NCBI GenBank assembly: GCA_002697825.1
Contig: NZYH01000072.1
Span: forward strand, 1 to 17,382
DNA length: 17,382 bases
DNA from: Nitrospina sp.
GTDB lineage: Bacteria > Nitrospinota > Nitrospinia > Nitrospinales > VA-1
Reading direction: 5' to 3'
A model generated the notes under the pieces. The model had not been told where the DNA came from, did no database searches, and saw nothing but the letters and a program-made list of their open reading frames with translations. Position 1 is the first letter of the stretch. Each line of letters begins with the position of its first letter. Positions 7,694-15,985 of this stretch are shown here, piece by piece. The translations under genes and the position numbers were made by a program.

Positions 7694-9094
7694 ATGTTAT
7701 TTAACAGCCAGGATGAAATTAATCAAAACTTGCAAGGCATCGCCAGCAGGGATAATGGCGATTTAGTGATAGAAAACGCAGATAACCTGCGTGGAGATAT
7801 TCTGGATCGTTTAGTGCTTAATGCCGCAATCAACCCTTCAGCAGAAGTAAAGGGTTTAAGTCGTTATATTCTTAAATCGGCTGCACTTGAAATGGGAATT
7901 GTCACTTCTTCAATTCAAGGTCTTTATGAAGCAAGAGGAAGAGGCGAAGTCATGGGTTTTACCGTACCCGCCTTAAATATACGCGGACTGCCCTACGAAC
8001 TGTGTCGCGCTATATTTCGTACCGCTATTAAAACCAATGCTGGAGCATTCATCTTTGAACTGGCAAAGTCAGAAATGGGATATACCTTTCAAAAACCTCA
8101 AGAACTTTCCGCGGTTATTTTAGGTGCGGCAATTAAGGAAGGATATAAGGGGCCTGTTTTTATACAGGGAGACCACTTTCAAGTTAATGCAAAAAATTAT
8201 GCCAAAGACAAAGATAAAGAAATTACAGGACTCAAAAACCTGATAAAAGACGGTATCGCGGGGGGATTTTATAATATAGATATAGATACATCTACGCTGG
8301 TAGACTTGAGCCATGCAACAGTTGTTGAACAACAAAGGGCTAATTTTGAAGTAGGTGTTGAACTTACCAAATACGTACGAGGATTCGAGCCAGATGGTAT
8401 TACCATTTCAGTTGGAGGAGAAATCGGTGAGGTCGGTAAAGAAAATAGCAATGAACAAGAATTACGTGCCTACCTCGATAACTTCAACGAGTTATTGGAG
8501 AAAGAAAAAACAGGCTCAGTAGGTATCAGCAAGATATCCATTCAAACTGGGACATCACATGGCGGAGTACCCTTGCCAGATGGAACTGTGGCAGATGTGA
8601 ATTTAGATTTTAATACGCTTGAAAAACTCTCCCGAGTTTCGCGCGAAAGCTATGGTTTAGCTGGCGCTGTGCAGCATGGCGCCTCCACCCTACCCCAAGA
8701 TCTGTTTCACAAATTCCCAGAGTTAGAAACAGCAGAAATTCACCTCGCTACCGATTTTCAGAATATGACTTACGGTAGCGAACTATTTCCAAGTGATTTC
8801 AAAGAAGAGATATATACCCATCTCCGAAAAAAATTCGCGGCGGAAAAAAAAGAGGGGCAAACTGATGAACAGTTTATTTATAAAACCCGGAAGAAAGGCT
8901 TCGGAGAATTTAAATCAAAGTTCTGGAATCTATCAAAAGAAATTCGTGAAGGAATCAGCAAAGAACTGGAAAGTAAAACCGATTTTCTTTTCGAACAACT
9001 GGCAGTAAAAAATACCCGTGCCGATGTGGTAAAAACCGTCGAGCAAACGCCAATTTATCCAAACTTAGAATCTGAAGTCAAAGCCTGCTTATAA
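7694..9094 (+). CDS. Long class II (metal-dependent) ketose-bisphosphate aldolase
   Basis: Class II aldolase-fold enzyme, expected to interconvert fructose 1,6-bisphosphate with dihydroxyacetone phosphate and glyceraldehyde 3-phosphate in the cytosol. At 466 residues it is much longer than typical family members (about 280-360). The core runs from about 85 to 360. QGDH (158-161) supplies the catalytic Asp160 and metal ligand His161. GGEIG places Glu243. GTSHGG (His289) and VQHGAST (His328) match the other zinc-ligand positions, and ATDFQN (352-357) matches the conserved substrate loop. About 80 extra residues precede the core and about 100 charged, helical residues follow it. The ATG at 7694 has AGGAG five bases upstream; the TTG one codon earlier is too close to that site. 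The gene stands alone with its own promoter. A tagatose-bisphosphate or other sugar-phosphate substrate is possible. Confidence 0.82.
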   Translation: MLFNSQDEINQNLQGIASRDNGDLVIENADNLRGDILDRLVLNAAINPSAEVKGLSRYILKSAALEMGIVTSSIQGLYEARGRGEVMGFTVPALNIRGLPYELCRAIFRTAIKTNAGAFIFELAKSEMGYTFQKPQELSAVILGAAIKEGYKGPVFIQGDHFQVNAKNYAKDKDKEITGLKNLIKDGIAGGFYNIDIDTSTLVDLSHATVVEQQRANFEVGVELTKYVRGFEPDGITISVGGEIGEVGKENSNEQELRAYLDNFNELLEKEKTGSVGISKISIQTGTSHGGVPLPDGTVADVNLDFNTLEKLSRVSRESYGLAGAVQHGASTLPQDLFHKFPELETAEIHLATDFQNMTYGSELFPSDFKEEIYTHLRKKFAAEKKEGQTDEQFIYKTRKKGFGEFKSKFWNLSKEIREGISKELESKTDFLFEQLAVKNTRADVVKTVEQTPIYPNLESEVKACL

Positions 9095-9148
9095 GAAAAC
9101 ACGGGTCTCATTCCTGAATAAATAAATTTTGATAAATATTTTTACACA

Positions 9149-9544
9149 CTATAAAGGGTTGGGCCTGTAATCGAAATCATACATAGGGTTATTTTTTCTT
9201 CTAATCGTTTTACTTGAAGATCTATCATTATCCATTCCCTGGAATTTTGATAGATAATCCAAGATTATTTTTTTATCCCTTTTATTCAATTTACCCATGC
9301 CCCGCTCTTTTTGCATTAATGCTATCGTTACCTCCCAAGCTTCTCTGCTCATATGGTTTTGAAGAATAATGTCTGCAGAATGACAGGCAGTGCAACTCTC
9401 TAGCACAAGCATGATTCCCTCACCCGTTGGGAGACCCTGATAATTAGTTTCTTCTTGAGCTACAACGGTTGTTGTCACAAGCATTAATATCGCCAAGAAG
9501 GTTATAAAAATTCTTAATTTCAACTTCGTTCTTGATTCAAACAT
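9149..9544 (-). CDS. sorB: Small exported cytochrome c, probable SorB-like subunit of sulfite dehydrogenase
   Basis: Periplasmic monoheme cytochrome c of 131 residues. A signal peptide with a hydrophobic stretch covers about residues 10-29 and ends near VAQ-EE. The heme-binding motif CTACH is at 51-55, and Met83 in KERGMGKL is the likely sixth iron ligand. A basic, proline- and asparagine-containing tail of about 25 residues follows the cytochrome domain and is of unknown use. The ATG is 2 nt past the stop of the molybdoenzyme gene and has no ribosome site of its own, so translation is probably coupled. By analogy with SorAB it should accept electrons from sulfite oxidation and pass them to the respiratory chain. 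The pairing is inferred from adjacency. Confidence 0.82.
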   Translation of the reverse strand: MFESRTKLKLRIFITFLAILMLVTTTVVAQEETNYQGLPTGEGIMLVLESCTACHSADIILQNHMSREAWEVTIALMQKERGMGKLNKRDKKIILDYLSKFQGMDNDRSSSKTIRRKNNPMYDFDYRPNPL

Positions 9545-9546
9545 TA

Positions 9547-10854
9547 TCAGCTAACGGTAACCGCGATTCGGTGCATTGCGTTATTTATATATCCTGAGGG
9601 GTTCCATCCCGGAACAACCATAGGTTGCATGATTCCCTTATTATCTTTAGCTCTTACCCATACCTCATAATACCCTTTACTGGGAAATTTAATATTTGCA
9701 TTCCAATTTTGCCAAGCATAGGGGTTCACGGGTTGTTTCAGATTTGCTTGTTGCCAAGTTTGCCCAAAATCTATAGATACATGAACCATCTGAACAAATC
9801 GATCACCCGCCCATGCATGACCTCTAATTTTGAGCTTTTTACCCTGTTTGATATTTATTCCTGTTTGTGGATTGGTAATTAAAGATTTTACGGGCATTGA
9901 TTCGATGATAGCCATATCTTCTAAAGGAACCAATGTTCCAGGTTTAACCGGATATTTAGGTACCCTATAGCGATCCATTTTCATGCCATCATGAATGCGA
10001 TCTCGAATCACAATTTTTTTCAACCATTTTGGAGAAGTTGAACCTGGCCAACCAGGGCTTACAATTCTTAATGGGAAACCGTGTAAAACTGGAAGGGGTT
10101 TCCCATTCATTTCCCAGGCAATCAAGGTGTAGTCATCTAAAGCTTTAGAAATCGGGGTTCCTCGAGAAATAGATGCTATATCGGGATTTTTGGAAAGATG
10201 AAGATCAGCACCGTAATAGCCAGTATAAATAACGGAATCCTTAAGTTGTGCGGCTTTTAAAACGTCACCCAATCTGACCCCCTTGTATTTAGAACAGGCC
10301 ACCGCTCCAAACTTCCATTGATTGCCTTTTGCCCGGGGGTAATAGCCTGCCCTTCCATTTCCTCCGCATTCCATCTGCAATGCATAGGTATGATGCTTAA
10401 ACTTATTTTTCAAGTCTCCCAGACTAAACTGCATGGGTTTATGAACTTCTCCCTCAACGGAAAATGTCCATTTATTAGCATTATTTTCTTCTTTTGGGGG
10501 AAGACCGTTATTTCTTACGAAATGATTTACATTGGAAGTGAATTCTTCATCCAACAAATGGGCGGGGGGTTCAGCATTTATAGGTCGATCATTTAAAATA
10601 ATCAAACCCTCTTTACCCTCAATAATTCTTTTTTGATCCGTTTCCGCCAGAGCCAGAGGGATAAATCCTCCTGGCATATTACGAAAAAAAGGTATTTGCG
10701 AACCAATAGCCAGAGCCATCGTGGCTAAACCGGTTTTTTTCAAAAACCCCCTTCTTGACAAAGGTTTTGGTTGTCTATCCCATATTTCAGCATCCGCCTT
10801 TTCAGGATCTTTGGTATATAGCTCCCAAAGTCCTCGTTCTCTTTTACCTGCCAT
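9547..10854 (-). CDS. sorA: Tat-exported sulfite dehydrogenase, molybdopterin subunit (SorA/SoxC type)
   Basis: Sulfite oxidase-family molybdoenzyme of 435 residues. A twin-arginine signal, SRRGFLK (33-39) with the hydrophobic stretch after it, directs the folded enzyme to the periplasm. It follows an unusually long 32-residue charged N-terminus. Cys163 in MECGGNGR is the molybdenum ligand. The family segments around WEMNGKPLPVLHGFPLR (247-263) and PGWPGSTSPKWLKK (267-280) bind the cofactor and substrate. The C-terminal dimerisation domain covers about 310-435. It should oxidise sulfite to sulfate and give electrons to the cytochrome c encoded 2 nt downstream. The ATG at 10854 is preferred because AGGTG lies five bases before it; an in-frame GTG at 10860 overlaps that site. 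SoxC-type or nitrate-reductase-like functions are less likely given the partner cytochrome. Confidence 0.88.
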   Translation of the reverse strand: MAGKRERGLWELYTKDPEKADAEIWDRQPKPLSRRGFLKKTGLATMALAIGSQIPFFRNMPGGFIPLALAETDQKRIIEGKEGLIILNDRPINAEPPAHLLDEEFTSNVNHFVRNNGLPPKEENNANKWTFSVEGEVHKPMQFSLGDLKNKFKHHTYALQMECGGNGRAGYYPRAKGNQWKFGAVACSKYKGVRLGDVLKAAQLKDSVIYTGYYGADLHLSKNPDIASISRGTPISKALDDYTLIAWEMNGKPLPVLHGFPLRIVSPGWPGSTSPKWLKKIVIRDRIHDGMKMDRYRVPKYPVKPGTLVPLEDMAIIESMPVKSLITNPQTGINIKQGKKLKIRGHAWAGDRFVQMVHVSIDFGQTWQQANLKQPVNPYAWQNWNANIKFPSKGYYEVWVRAKDNKGIMQPMVVPGWNPSGYINNAMHRIAVTVS

Positions 10855-10929
10855 ACACACACCTATATTTATTATTTAATAAAAAAATTAAATGGTTTTG
10901 GTCGGAACGTATCTTGCCTTATTAAATAA

Positions 10930-10958
10930 ATCAACGAGGTATTAATTTGCTCGTTGAT
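10930..10958 (-). promoter_or_regulatory. Hairpin in the sorA leader, or weak terminator of the M16 gene
   Basis: A perfect 9-bp stem pairs ATCAACGAG (10930-10938) with CTCGTTGAT (10950-10958) around an 11-nt loop. On the minus strand TTATTTAAT follows, so it could terminate transcripts from the M16 protease gene 166 nt upstream. It also lies inside the predicted sorA leader, where it could act in regulation or RNA stability. Confidence 0.45.
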
Positions 10959-11010
10959 GTTAATTTTCAGAGCAGAGGCAGGTTTACTGATTTGGTAAGC
11001 AACAAGAACT

Positions 11011-11048
11011 ATTATACAAAGTTTGAGTCGCTATCAAACAAAGTTCTT
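11011..11048 (-). promoter_or_regulatory. Putative sorAB promoter with paired repeats
   Basis: On the minus strand there is a perfect -10 TATAAT (11016-11011). The best -35, TTGATA (11036-11031), is only 15 nt away, which is short. Two direct copies of AACTTTGT (plus-strand ACAAAGTT at 11016-11023 and 11038-11045) lie 22 bp apart, and the dyad GTTTGA/TCAAAC (11021-11026, 11034-11039) sits between the elements. The layout suggests a regulated promoter. Confidence 0.4.
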
Positions 11049-11123
11049 AGGTTCATGCCTTTATAAAAGACTGGATAAAAATAGATATCAAACCAGAAGT
11101 TTCAACTTTCTTCATAGAACACG

Positions 11124-13937
11124 CTAATTTCTAGCTTGCAAACTATTTTTGAACTGGCTAACTTCATTTAAAATTCCTGTTGGCACTTTTTCCTTGCTGC
11201 CATTTGCCCGCATCAAAACTTCTAGTCTTGGCGTTTGAGGATCTAGAAATACTTTCCTAGCTCTGGCAATAACGTCATTCTTCTTGACTTCTTTTACGGC
11301 TTGAATCAAATTCTTTTTGTAATTAAAATCGCCCTTCTCATCGACAGCAAAGGCATATAAATCACTTAAAACGGCACCAATACTATCTCCTTCTTTTTCC
11401 AAGTCAACAATCAGCGCCTGCCGATGACGTTCAAATTCTTGGTCATTTAATTTATCGAATAGTTTATCCGTACTTTTCAACCAAGCGTTGACTCTTTTAC
11501 TCATCTCAAAAGGTCCATGAGTGGATGATTGAATTACCATTCGGAAAAATATTCTATCCTCCATTCTTTGTTGAAAACTCCAAACAATGTATCCCAATTG
11601 CTGATTGGTACGCATTTGTGTATAAAAATCGCTTTCTACTATCGAGGCCAGCATTGAAATCTGAGCTAAGAGGGCAGGATCTTTATCACCAACTTGAATC
11701 GCATAGGCTAAAGAATTATTATTATCCTTTACTTCGCGGGAAAAACGAAACCGTTTACCCTTAGGCATCTTCTCAACGATCTGCTCATATCGGTCTTCTT
11801 GAGCCAGGGGTTGGCTTTTCAGTGAATTGATAAGAATATTTGTATTTTCAATAGCCTTTTCATCATTATAGTTTCCATGGATCATTCCAGTTACGAAAAC
11901 TTTTTCATAAAGTGTTTTGGCATATGCTTTAACATCATCCAATGACAAAGGAAGAAGAGCTTCAAGCTTCTGCTCTTCTGTGTATTGCTCATCCAATAGC
12001 ATCAACCAATTATAATATCCACCACGAGAATAGGCTTGTCCTAGCTTACGGTTCTTCAACCCACGTACCATAGCTTCTTTAATATTATTAAATTTTTGAG
12101 AATCTATTTTAATATCCATCAAGTTTTGAGTAACAAGCTTCAACAAATCAGTTATTCTTTCTGAGTAACCACCGATAGTTAAAACCACGCCTTTTTTACC
12201 TACTGAAAGCGAGTAGGACAATCCAGCCATTTGAATCGGATAAACCAGTTCGTTTAAACCTTCTTGAACAGCAGCCTCATATAATTTCGCCAACTGGAGA
12301 TTTTTCGGACTTCGATAGGTATGAGGTGTTTCAATTTGGTAGGTCAAATAAACTTTAGGCTGCTTGAATCGATGATCGTATTTAAACCAAACTTTTGCTA
12401 AAGCGTCATTCCTGATCAAATGGGGATCTTCATCGATCAACTTCAGATGATATGGAATGAAGTCATTTTTTTTAGGATAAAACGTTCCCTTTAGTTTTGC
12501 AGGACTTACAAGCTTCTCGAATTTTTTTCCTTTTATTTTTCGTAAAGAATATTCCGCACCATAATAAGGAGCTTTCTGATCATAATCAGCTGAATTATGA
12601 CTGAGAACCACCATAGAGTTTTCTGGCACAAGTGTTGCGAGAACCGCTTTGTATGCTTGCGGTTCATGTTTGGTCAATAAAAATGGCAATTTTTCAATTT
12701 CTGTAAGGGCATAATCATGCATCAAAGATGCCTTACTGGATATAAAGCCCATACCTTCATTTGGATTTTTCCAGTCAAAATTTATCTGCGCCATCGCCTG
12801 GGCTTGCTCAAAAGTATATTTTTCTATTCCATGTTTTCTAACCATTTCAATATAGGAAAAAACCATCTCTAAAATTCGCTCGTACTCTTTCAACCCCTTT
12901 TCTGTTAAAGAAATACTTATACCAAACGAATTAATATTAGGGTGGCTCGACCCTCCCCCGGCGCTCAAGCCTAAAACCAGTCCCTCCTCTTTTAATTTAG
13001 AAAGTAGAGAACCTTTGCCTTCATAACCTAGAACCGAACCGACAACCGAGGCAGGTTTGCTACCCTTATGATCTAATAATCGAATCGTAGGGAAATCGAT
13101 TTCAAGTGACCGAACATCTTTAATGGTTTTAATTTTTAAAAGTCTGTATTCGTTTTTCAATGATTTTCTAAAGGCTGCTGGTACCTCTGGAACCTTTACC
13201 GGACGATTTTCTATATCAGAAAAATATTTTTTAGCTTTCGCAGAAAGGGTTTCCAGTGGGGCACTAGAAATTAACGCAAGCTTCATATTCGATGACGCAT
13301 AATATTTTTCATAGAACTTTAATAAATCTGGACGATTATCACCAGAAAGTGTGGTTTTATCACCCGTCCCAAATTGCTTTAGAGGGTGGCCAGGTTCGGA
13401 CATTAGATTTGCGACAAAATTCCCACGCCACCCATCATTGAGCTTATTTTTCTCATGTTCGTTGTTAACAGCTTTTACTTCCCTAGCAGCATATTTTTTA
13501 TCAAAAAGGGGTGCCTTAAAAAAATCGCTAAACCGGTCAAGAGCTTCGTTAAAACCATCATGTGATACCTGAAAAAAATAATTGGTTATATTTCCACTGG
13601 TATAGGCGTTACTAGCCCCAGAATGCTCATCGAGGTATTTTTTGTAAGAACCTACTTCAGGATATTTTTGTGTGCCAAGAAACAACATATGTTCAAGATA
13701 ATGAGCCAGGCCTTGTTTTTCTTTAGGGTCATGTAAATGACCAACTCCCACAGCCAAAGCTGCAGCGCTTCGGTGCACATCAGGATCCGAAACTAGGAAA
13801 ACATCCAAGCCATTTTTAAGAGTTAAAGTCTTTATTATTCTCTTATCCCCTTTAACCGCTTCAGCTATAGAAACAAATAAAATCAGGGAAATGATAAAAA
13901 CCAAAATTGCTTTAAATATTTTTAATTTACAGACCAC
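11124..13937 (-). CDS. Exported M16 zinc metalloprotease (pitrilysin/insulinase type)
   Basis: Zinc peptidase of 937 residues, the full four-domain length of pitrilysin and insulysin. A signal peptide (basic start, hydrophobic 8-25, then EA) sends it to the periplasm. The inverted zinc motif HYLEH (79-83) gives ligands His79 and His83 and base Glu82. Glu160 in AVNNEHEKN, 81 residues after the first His, is the third ligand, the same spacing as in pitrilysin. A catalytically silent second half follows, as in the family. Such enzymes degrade small peptides and fragments. The GTG at 13937 is chosen because GGAGG lies five bases upstream. A TTG four codons earlier would overlap that ribosome site. 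The gene appears to stand alone. The substrate cannot be told from sequence. Confidence 0.9.
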   Translation of the reverse strand: MVCKLKIFKAILVFIISLILFVSIAEAVKGDKRIIKTLTLKNGLDVFLVSDPDVHRSAAALAVGVGHLHDPKEKQGLAHYLEHMLFLGTQKYPEVGSYKKYLDEHSGASNAYTSGNITNYFFQVSHDGFNEALDRFSDFFKAPLFDKKYAAREVKAVNNEHEKNKLNDGWRGNFVANLMSEPGHPLKQFGTGDKTTLSGDNRPDLLKFYEKYYASSNMKLALISSAPLETLSAKAKKYFSDIENRPVKVPEVPAAFRKSLKNEYRLLKIKTIKDVRSLEIDFPTIRLLDHKGSKPASVVGSVLGYEGKGSLLSKLKEEGLVLGLSAGGGSSHPNINSFGISISLTEKGLKEYERILEMVFSYIEMVRKHGIEKYTFEQAQAMAQINFDWKNPNEGMGFISSKASLMHDYALTEIEKLPFLLTKHEPQAYKAVLATLVPENSMVVLSHNSADYDQKAPYYGAEYSLRKIKGKKFEKLVSPAKLKGTFYPKKNDFIPYHLKLIDEDPHLIRNDALAKVWFKYDHRFKQPKVYLTYQIETPHTYRSPKNLQLAKLYEAAVQEGLNELVYPIQMAGLSYSLSVGKKGVVLTIGGYSERITDLLKLVTQNLMDIKIDSQKFNNIKEAMVRGLKNRKLGQAYSRGGYYNWLMLLDEQYTEEQKLEALLPLSLDDVKAYAKTLYEKVFVTGMIHGNYNDEKAIENTNILINSLKSQPLAQEDRYEQIVEKMPKGKRFRFSREVKDNNNSLAYAIQVGDKDPALLAQISMLASIVESDFYTQMRTNQQLGYIVWSFQQRMEDRIFFRMVIQSSTHGPFEMSKRVNAWLKSTDKLFDKLNDQEFERHRQALIVDLEKEGDSIGAVLSDLYAFAVDEKGDFNYKKNLIQAVKEVKKNDVIARARKVFLDPQTPRLEVLMRANGSKEKVPTGILNEVSQFKNSLQARN

Positions 13938-14076
13938 ATCCACCTCCAATATCGGGGAATAAAATTTTTATCGCAGCAAATTATAAAAAACAATACCTAA
14001 TTATAAAGGGAGATATCTTTAAAATTTAGTTAATTTTTTTTAATCTAATTTGCTAATTATGGAAATATTTTATTAA

Positions 14077-14104
14077 AGGTAGGAAAAATATAATTTTTAT
14101 ACCT
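14077..14104 (-). terminator. Weak AT-rich hairpin after the EamA transporter gene
   Basis: AGGTA (14077-14081) with TACCT (14100-14104) and AAAAAT (14084-14089) with ATTTTT (14093-14098) form an imperfect stem with a 3-nt loop. It lies 43 nt beyond the transporter stop on the minus strand and is followed by AT-rich sequence. The low GC makes it a weak candidate. Confidence 0.3.
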
Positions 14105-14146
14105 ATAGAGCCAAACCTAATATTTTCAATTCAAATATTAAGAAAC

Positions 14147-15040
14147 TTAAAGCCCGATTAGAAAAACTCCTGTCAAGATCAGTCCCCCAGCAAACAAGCG
14201 TTGACGGCCAAAAGGTTCATCCAGTTTCCAGCAACCCCAGTAAACAACTATTAATACACTTACTTGCCTAAGCGAAACCACTGCACTTACAGATTCAAAT
14301 TGCAGCACAACACAAATTAAACCGTATGATCCCAAAGTGGCGATGGCACCTAATAAGCCCTTAAACCATTCATCTTTCCAGAGATCAAGTATTTCATTCT
14401 TTGCATGGGTTAAAAACAAGTAAAAATTGTAAAGAATGAAACCAATTGATGCCTCCATAAAGAAAAAAGCCATTCCGTTAATGAAGGGCTGTTCAGGATA
14501 ATACAAATGAAATAAATCCATACCCCTCTTATCAACAAGGCTGTAACTCACAACCATTGTCAAAGTGTAAAATGCCCAGCGAAGATCATTATGTAAAATA
14601 GCCTGCCACAAGTTTTTCAATCCTTGTATTACCTTTCCTTCAAAATGAAGCATATAGATAGCTAAAATAATTATTAAAATAGCAAGAATAGTCTGCGGTT
14701 GAGGTTTTTCATTTAAAAACAACCAGGCAAATACAGGTACAAATGCGGGCGCGGATCTGGCTATTGGGTATACATAAGAAATATCTTGGGTTTTATAAGC
14801 ACGGGATAAACACAAGATATATATCCCGTGAATAATTCCCGATAGAATTCCCCAAAAAAGCAATTCACGATTCCATATGGAAAAACCTATCCAATTTAAG
14901 GTAATGGCGCCCATTAACAGGAGCCACAAACCCTTTAAACCAGAAAAGTATTGGGAATTTTTGCTAGTCTGGGTCAATATATTCCAGAAGGAATGGGAAA
15001 TACTGGAAAAAAGAACCAGAATAATATTTTTAATAGTCAC
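14147..15040 (-). CDS. EamA/DMT-superfamily membrane transporter
   Basis: Integral membrane protein of about 297 residues with roughly ten hydrophobic segments arranged as two EamA-type repeats. It resembles the drug/metabolite transporter superfamily. Conserved-looking features are ISHSFWNILTQ near the start, the YVYPIARSAPAFVPVFAWL stretch in the first half, and the closing SAVVSLRQVSVLIVVYWGCW segment with LDEPFGRQR in the second. Substrates in this superfamily vary and none can be named. No ATG or clear ribosome site marks the start. I choose the GTG at 15040, which leaves a short N-terminus before the first membrane span. A TTG at 15064 is possible and would share its first base with the start of the divergent VOC gene. 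A weak hairpin follows the stop. Confidence 0.78.
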   Translation of the reverse strand: MTIKNIILVLFSSISHSFWNILTQTSKNSQYFSGLKGLWLLLMGAITLNWIGFSIWNRELLFWGILSGIIHGIYILCLSRAYKTQDISYVYPIARSAPAFVPVFAWLFLNEKPQPQTILAILIIILAIYMLHFEGKVIQGLKNLWQAILHNDLRWAFYTLTMVVSYSLVDKRGMDLFHLYYPEQPFINGMAFFFMEASIGFILYNFYLFLTHAKNEILDLWKDEWFKGLLGAIATLGSYGLICVVLQFESVSAVVSLRQVSVLIVVYWGCWKLDEPFGRQRLFAGGLILTGVFLIGL

Positions 15041-15063
15041 ACATAAACTCAAAAATAATTTCA

Positions 15064-15408
15064 ATGATTATCGCTTTTATATCTTATCCAGTAATAAATT
15101 TAGATAAGGCTGTGGAATTCTATCAAAAGGTAATAGGAATTGAACCTTTGTTTCATAGAAAGGACTGGGCGGAATTCAAAATGGAAGAACAGCGGTTTGC
15201 TCTACAAAAAGTAGAAACAGAGCAAGTAGGACAAAACGGTGCCGTGGTTTATTTTCTGGCAAAACCGATAGAGCACGATATAAATCGCCTTAAAGGCTTT
15301 GGAGTAAAAATTTTAGGATCGATTGAAATTCGATCCTATGGCAAATTTGCTAGGTTTCAGGACCCAGAGGGTAATATTTTCGGACTCTATGAACCTCCCG
15401 TCAAATGA
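15064..15408 (+). CDS. Small VOC-superfamily (glyoxalase/bleomycin-resistance fold) protein
   Basis: A single-module VOC protein of 114 residues with the fold's recognisable pieces: the opening strand and helix PVINLDKAVEFYQKVIGIEP (9-28), the central strand AVVYFLAKP, and the ending FQDPEGNIFGLYEP (98-111). Members bind or modify small molecules, often with a metal. Glu110 sits at a usual metal-ligand position, but the first-strand histidine is replaced by Ser/Tyr (ISYP), so metal binding is doubtful. The ATG has no Shine-Dalgarno sequence and lies head to head with the transporter gene, 23 nt from its likely start. Its promoter must therefore overlap the transporter's coding sequence. No function can be assigned. 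Confidence 0.75.
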   Translation: MIIAFISYPVINLDKAVEFYQKVIGIEPLFHRKDWAEFKMEEQRFALQKVETEQVGQNGAVVYFLAKPIEHDINRLKGFGVKILGSIEIRSYGKFARFQDPEGNIFGLYEPPVK

Positions 15409-15436
15409 TGATTTTATTTGGATTATTCCATAACGG

Positions 15437-15466
15437 TTGCCCATATCACTTTAGTTGCGGTACAAT
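15437..15466 (+). promoter_or_regulatory. Sigma70-type promoter for moaCDE
   Basis: TTGCCC (15437-15442) and TACAAT (15461-15466) are separated by 18 nt. Transcription would begin about 15473, only a few bases before the moaC ATG at 15476. No ribosome site precedes that ATG, so the message may be nearly leaderless. Confidence 0.5.
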
Positions 15467-15475
15467 TAAAACATA

Positions 15476-15985
15476 ATGAATAATCCTTTGACCCACTTTA
15501 ATGAGGAAGGCCGTGCTCGCATGGTTGATGTGTCTGAAAAAGGCATTACTTCCCGAAAAGCAGTCGCAACTGGAAAAATATATTTAGAACCCGAAACTCT
15601 TCGACTTATCAACGAAGGGCAGATAAAAAAAGGAGATGTTCTTGCGGTCGCCCAAGTTGCAGGAATCTTAGGTGCAAAAAAATCCCATGAAATAATACCT
15701 ATGTGTCACCCATTGTTATTAACCGGAATTGATATAAATTTTGAGAAACATCAAGAACCTGATCCAAAAACAGGGCTCTGTTCAATAACTATAACGGGAA
15801 CCGTTAAAGTAACTGGGCAAACAGGGGTAGAAATGGAAGCACTGACAGCAGTCTCTACAGCCGCACTGACCATTTATGATATGTGTAAGGCGGTCGATCG
15901 TGGTATGTACTTTGATAAAATTGGATTGATTCATAAATCCGGTGGAAAGTCCGGCACTTTTGAAAAAGAAGTTGTAGGCCAATGA
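15476..15985 (+). CDS. moaC: Cyclic pyranopterin monophosphate synthase
   Basis: Cytosolic enzyme of the second part of the first molybdenum-cofactor step, forming cyclic pyranopterin monophosphate from the MoaA product. The 169-residue length and the whole sequence fit the family. [18 protein letters not shown] (5-22) is the typical start and confirms the chosen [12 protein letters not shown] (76-84) carries the active-site His78. [13 protein letters not shown] (115-127) contains the conserved Glu119, and [11 protein letters not shown] (134-144) has Asp135 and Lys138. It opens a moaC-moaD-moaE cluster and overlaps moaD by 4 nt. moaA, the partner for the preceding reaction, is not in the window. 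The product supplies cofactor for enzymes such as the sulfite dehydrogenase encoded nearby. Confidence 0.96.
   Translation: MNNPLTHFNEEGRARMVDVSEKGITSRKAVATGKIYLEPETLRLINEGQIKKGDVLAVAQVAGILGAKKSHEIIPMCHPLLLTGIDINFEKHQEPDPKTGLCSITITGTVKVTGQTGVEMEALTAVSTAALTIYDMCKAVDRGMYFDKIGLIHKSGGKSGTFEKEVVGQ

Noticed and set aside
9095..9148. Terminator between the convergent aldolase and cytochrome genes
   Set aside because: Only weak AT pairing is present, with no GC stem and no clear T-run, so I do not call one.
13938..13949. TTG start for the M16 protease four codons upstream
   Set aside because: That codon overlaps the GGAGG ribosome site itself; the GTG at 13937 fits it with normal spacing.
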